A model generated the notes under the pieces. That model had not been told where the DNA came from and searched no databases. It saw only the letters and a program-made list of their open reading frames with translations. A DNA stretch of 6,786 bases from VGXO01 sp964614695. GTDB lineage: Bacteria; Planctomycetota; Phycisphaerae; Phycisphaerales; SM1A02. A program made the translations under genes and the position numbers. Positions 5,615-6,786 of this stretch are shown here, piece by piece; positions within the stretch are counted from its first letter, which is position 1, and every line of letters starts with the position of its first letter. The stretch spans positions 1 to 6,786 of the forward strand of contig CAZTMB010000137.1 of the NCBI GenBank assembly GCA_964614695.1, written 5' to 3'.

Positions 5615-6786
5615 ATGTCCGATCTCTCGAGTCTGCCGCTGGTCGTCGCGGGAATCCCGGCGAAGAACCTCACGCTCTACCACCGCATCCGGTTCGCGGT
5701 CGGCGATCCCGCGGCGATCCTCGAGCACCACGAGGGCTCGAGGACGCGGCGGGCGCTTCTCGTCCGCGACATCGAACTCGAGCGGGCCCGACGCGACGCC
5801 CGCGTCGACGAGGCCTTCTGCCCACGCGACTTCGAGCCCGAGGGCGGGCTCTCCGGCGATCGCGAGACGGCGACCGCGCAGGCCTTCGCCGAGATGCTTC
5901 GCCGTCGCGGCATCACCGCGGTGCGGGGCGATCGGACCCTGCCGCTGGTCTTCGCGGAGCATCTGCGCCGGGGCGGGATCGCGATCGAGTACGACGCGAC
6001 AGCGGGCGTCTCGGACCGCCGATCGAAGGACGAGCAGGAGATCGCGGCCCTTCGCGCCGCGCAGCAGGCGACCGAGCGGGCGATGGAGCGGGCATGCCGG
6101 ATCGTCGCCCGAGCGTCGGCGGCTTCCGACGGCTCGCTTCGGCACGAAGGCGAGCTGCTCACGGCCGAGCGGCTGCGCGGCATCATCGATCGCACGCTCC
6201 TCGATCTCGGCTTCGACAACCCGTCGAGCATCGTGGCGGGCGGCGTGCAGGGGGGAGACTGCCACGATCACGGGCACGGGCCGCTGCGAACCGGCGAGCC
6301 GGTCATCGTCGACATCTTCCCTCGCTCGAAGTCGAGCCTCTACAACGGCGACTGCACGCGGACCGTGGTGCACGGCGAAGTGCCCGAAACGGTTGCCCGG
6401 ATGCACGCGGCGGTCGTCGACGCCAAGCGAGCTGCGACGCTCGCCACGCGGGCGGGCGCGACCGGCGAGGACGTGCATCGCGCGACGCTCGGCGAGATCC
6501 ATCGCCATGGCTTCGAGTCGGGCACGATGCCGCCGGCGGACGATCCGCGAAGCGCCGCATGGATCGGCATGGTGCACGGGACCGGTCACGGGATCGGGCT
6601 CGAGGTGCACGAGCCGCCGCTTCTCGACTTCAAGGGGCCTGAACTCGTCGTCGGCGATGCGCTCACGATCGAGCCGGGGCTCTACGGTCGCCATGTCGGC
6701 GGCGTGCGGGTCGAGGATCTGGTGATCGTGACCGAAACCGGCTGCGTGAACCTCAACTCGCTGCCAGAGGGTCTCGACTGGCGGTA
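5615..6786 (+). CDS. M24-family metallopeptidase (Xaa-Pro aminopeptidase/prolidase type), right end at window edge
   Basis: At least 390 residues, with the last two bases (ta) starting either a Tyr or a stop codon. Residues 1 to about 140 form a divergent N-terminal domain (creatinase-N-like position). The catalytic pita-bread domain follows. Seen: VAGGVQGGDCHDHGHGPL around H217-H221; metal ligands D233 (VDIF) and D246 (GDCTRT); HGTGHGIGLEVHEPP at 321-335 with ligand H325 plus H321 and H332; E353 in TIEPGLYG; and E367 in GVRVEDLVIV. All five ligands of a two-metal M24 site are present, so it should be active. The family cleaves bonds next to proline, with Mn or Co as usual metals. No signal peptide is visible, so it is probably cytoplasmic. 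The start is the first ATG after an in-frame TAG at 5603 and has no Shine-Dalgarno sequence. It is divergent from the Bat operon, with no obvious functional link. Aminopeptidase P and prolidase cannot be told apart here. Confidence 0.92.
   Translation, partial: MSDLSSLPLVVAGIPAKNLTLYHRIRFAVGDPAAILEHHEGSRTRRALLVRDIELERARRDARVDEAFCPRDFEPEGGLSGDRETATAQAFAEMLRRRGITAVRGDRTLPLVFAEHLRRGGIAIEYDATAGVSDRRSKDEQEIAALRAAQQATERAMERACRIVARASAASDGSLRHEGELLTAERLRGIIDRTLLDLGFDNPSSIVAGGVQGGDCHDHGHGPLRTGEPVIVDIFPRSKSSLYNGDCTRTVVHGEVPETVARMHAAVVDAKRAATLATRAGATGEDVHRATLGEIHRHGFESGTMPPADDPRSAAWIGMVHGTGHGIGLEVHEPPLLDFKGPELVVGDALTIEPGLYGRHVGGVRVEDLVIVTETGCVNLNSLPEGLDWR

Noticed and set aside
5282..6694. 470-residue minus-strand frame opposite the M24 gene
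   Set aside because: It covers the M24 coding region, whose catalytic motifs are clear, and its own translation is low-complexity Arg-rich.
5478..6725. Plus-strand frame including an ATG at 5607, eight bases before the M24 start
   Set aside because: It is out of frame with the M24 motifs and gives a Ser/Arg-rich shadow protein.

Overview
This window is high-GC DNA from a bacterium that is most likely a planctomycete, possibly of the Phycisphaerae. The taxon is inferred from the Bat-type gene order and from the style of the VWA proteins. For example, one VWA domain has a long loop ending in a GRPNDLVGL segment that I associate with planctomycete homologues. No rRNA or other marker gene is present to confirm this.

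Positions 1-5285, all on the minus strand, hold a compact Bat (Bacteroides aerotolerance)-type operon. Read in the direction of transcription it contains: a MoxR-family AAA+ ATPase (5285-4245); a soluble DUF58 protein (4194-3316); a signal-bearing, single-pass protein with a BatD-like beta domain outside and a DUF4381-like helical domain inside (3319-2234); a BatA-type membrane VWA protein (2237-1104); and a BatB-type membrane VWA protein (1107-1). The last four genes are chained by 4-base ATGA or GTGA stop/start overlaps, each with a GGAGG ribosome-binding site just upstream. A fifth ATGA overlap with its own GGAGG lies at the left edge, so at least one more gene (not visible here) continues the operon. 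In known Bat loci, MoxR ATPases are thought to act on VWA-domain partners through their metal-ion-dependent adhesion sites (MIDAS). All three MIDAS-type domains here keep the D-x-S-x-S core.

Positions 5286-5614 form a 329-base divergent intergenic region. It contains a good sigma70-like promoter on the minus strand (TTGAGG, 17 bases, CATAAT) that would drive the operon with a leader of about 200 nt. It also holds an imperfect inverted repeat beside that promoter and a 12-base perfect palindrome.

Positions 5615-6786, on the plus strand, encode an M24-family metallopeptidase (Xaa-Pro aminopeptidase/prolidase type) with all five metal ligands. It runs to the window edge and is almost complete. 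It has no Shine-Dalgarno sequence, and a TANNNT hexamer sits six bases before its ATG, which would fit a leaderless transcript. No mobile elements, CRISPR arrays, tRNAs or rRNAs were seen. Nothing here is clearly a new system. The most notable points are the fused BatD-like/DUF4381-like protein, the translational coupling pattern, the promoter region and a marked excess of GATC.
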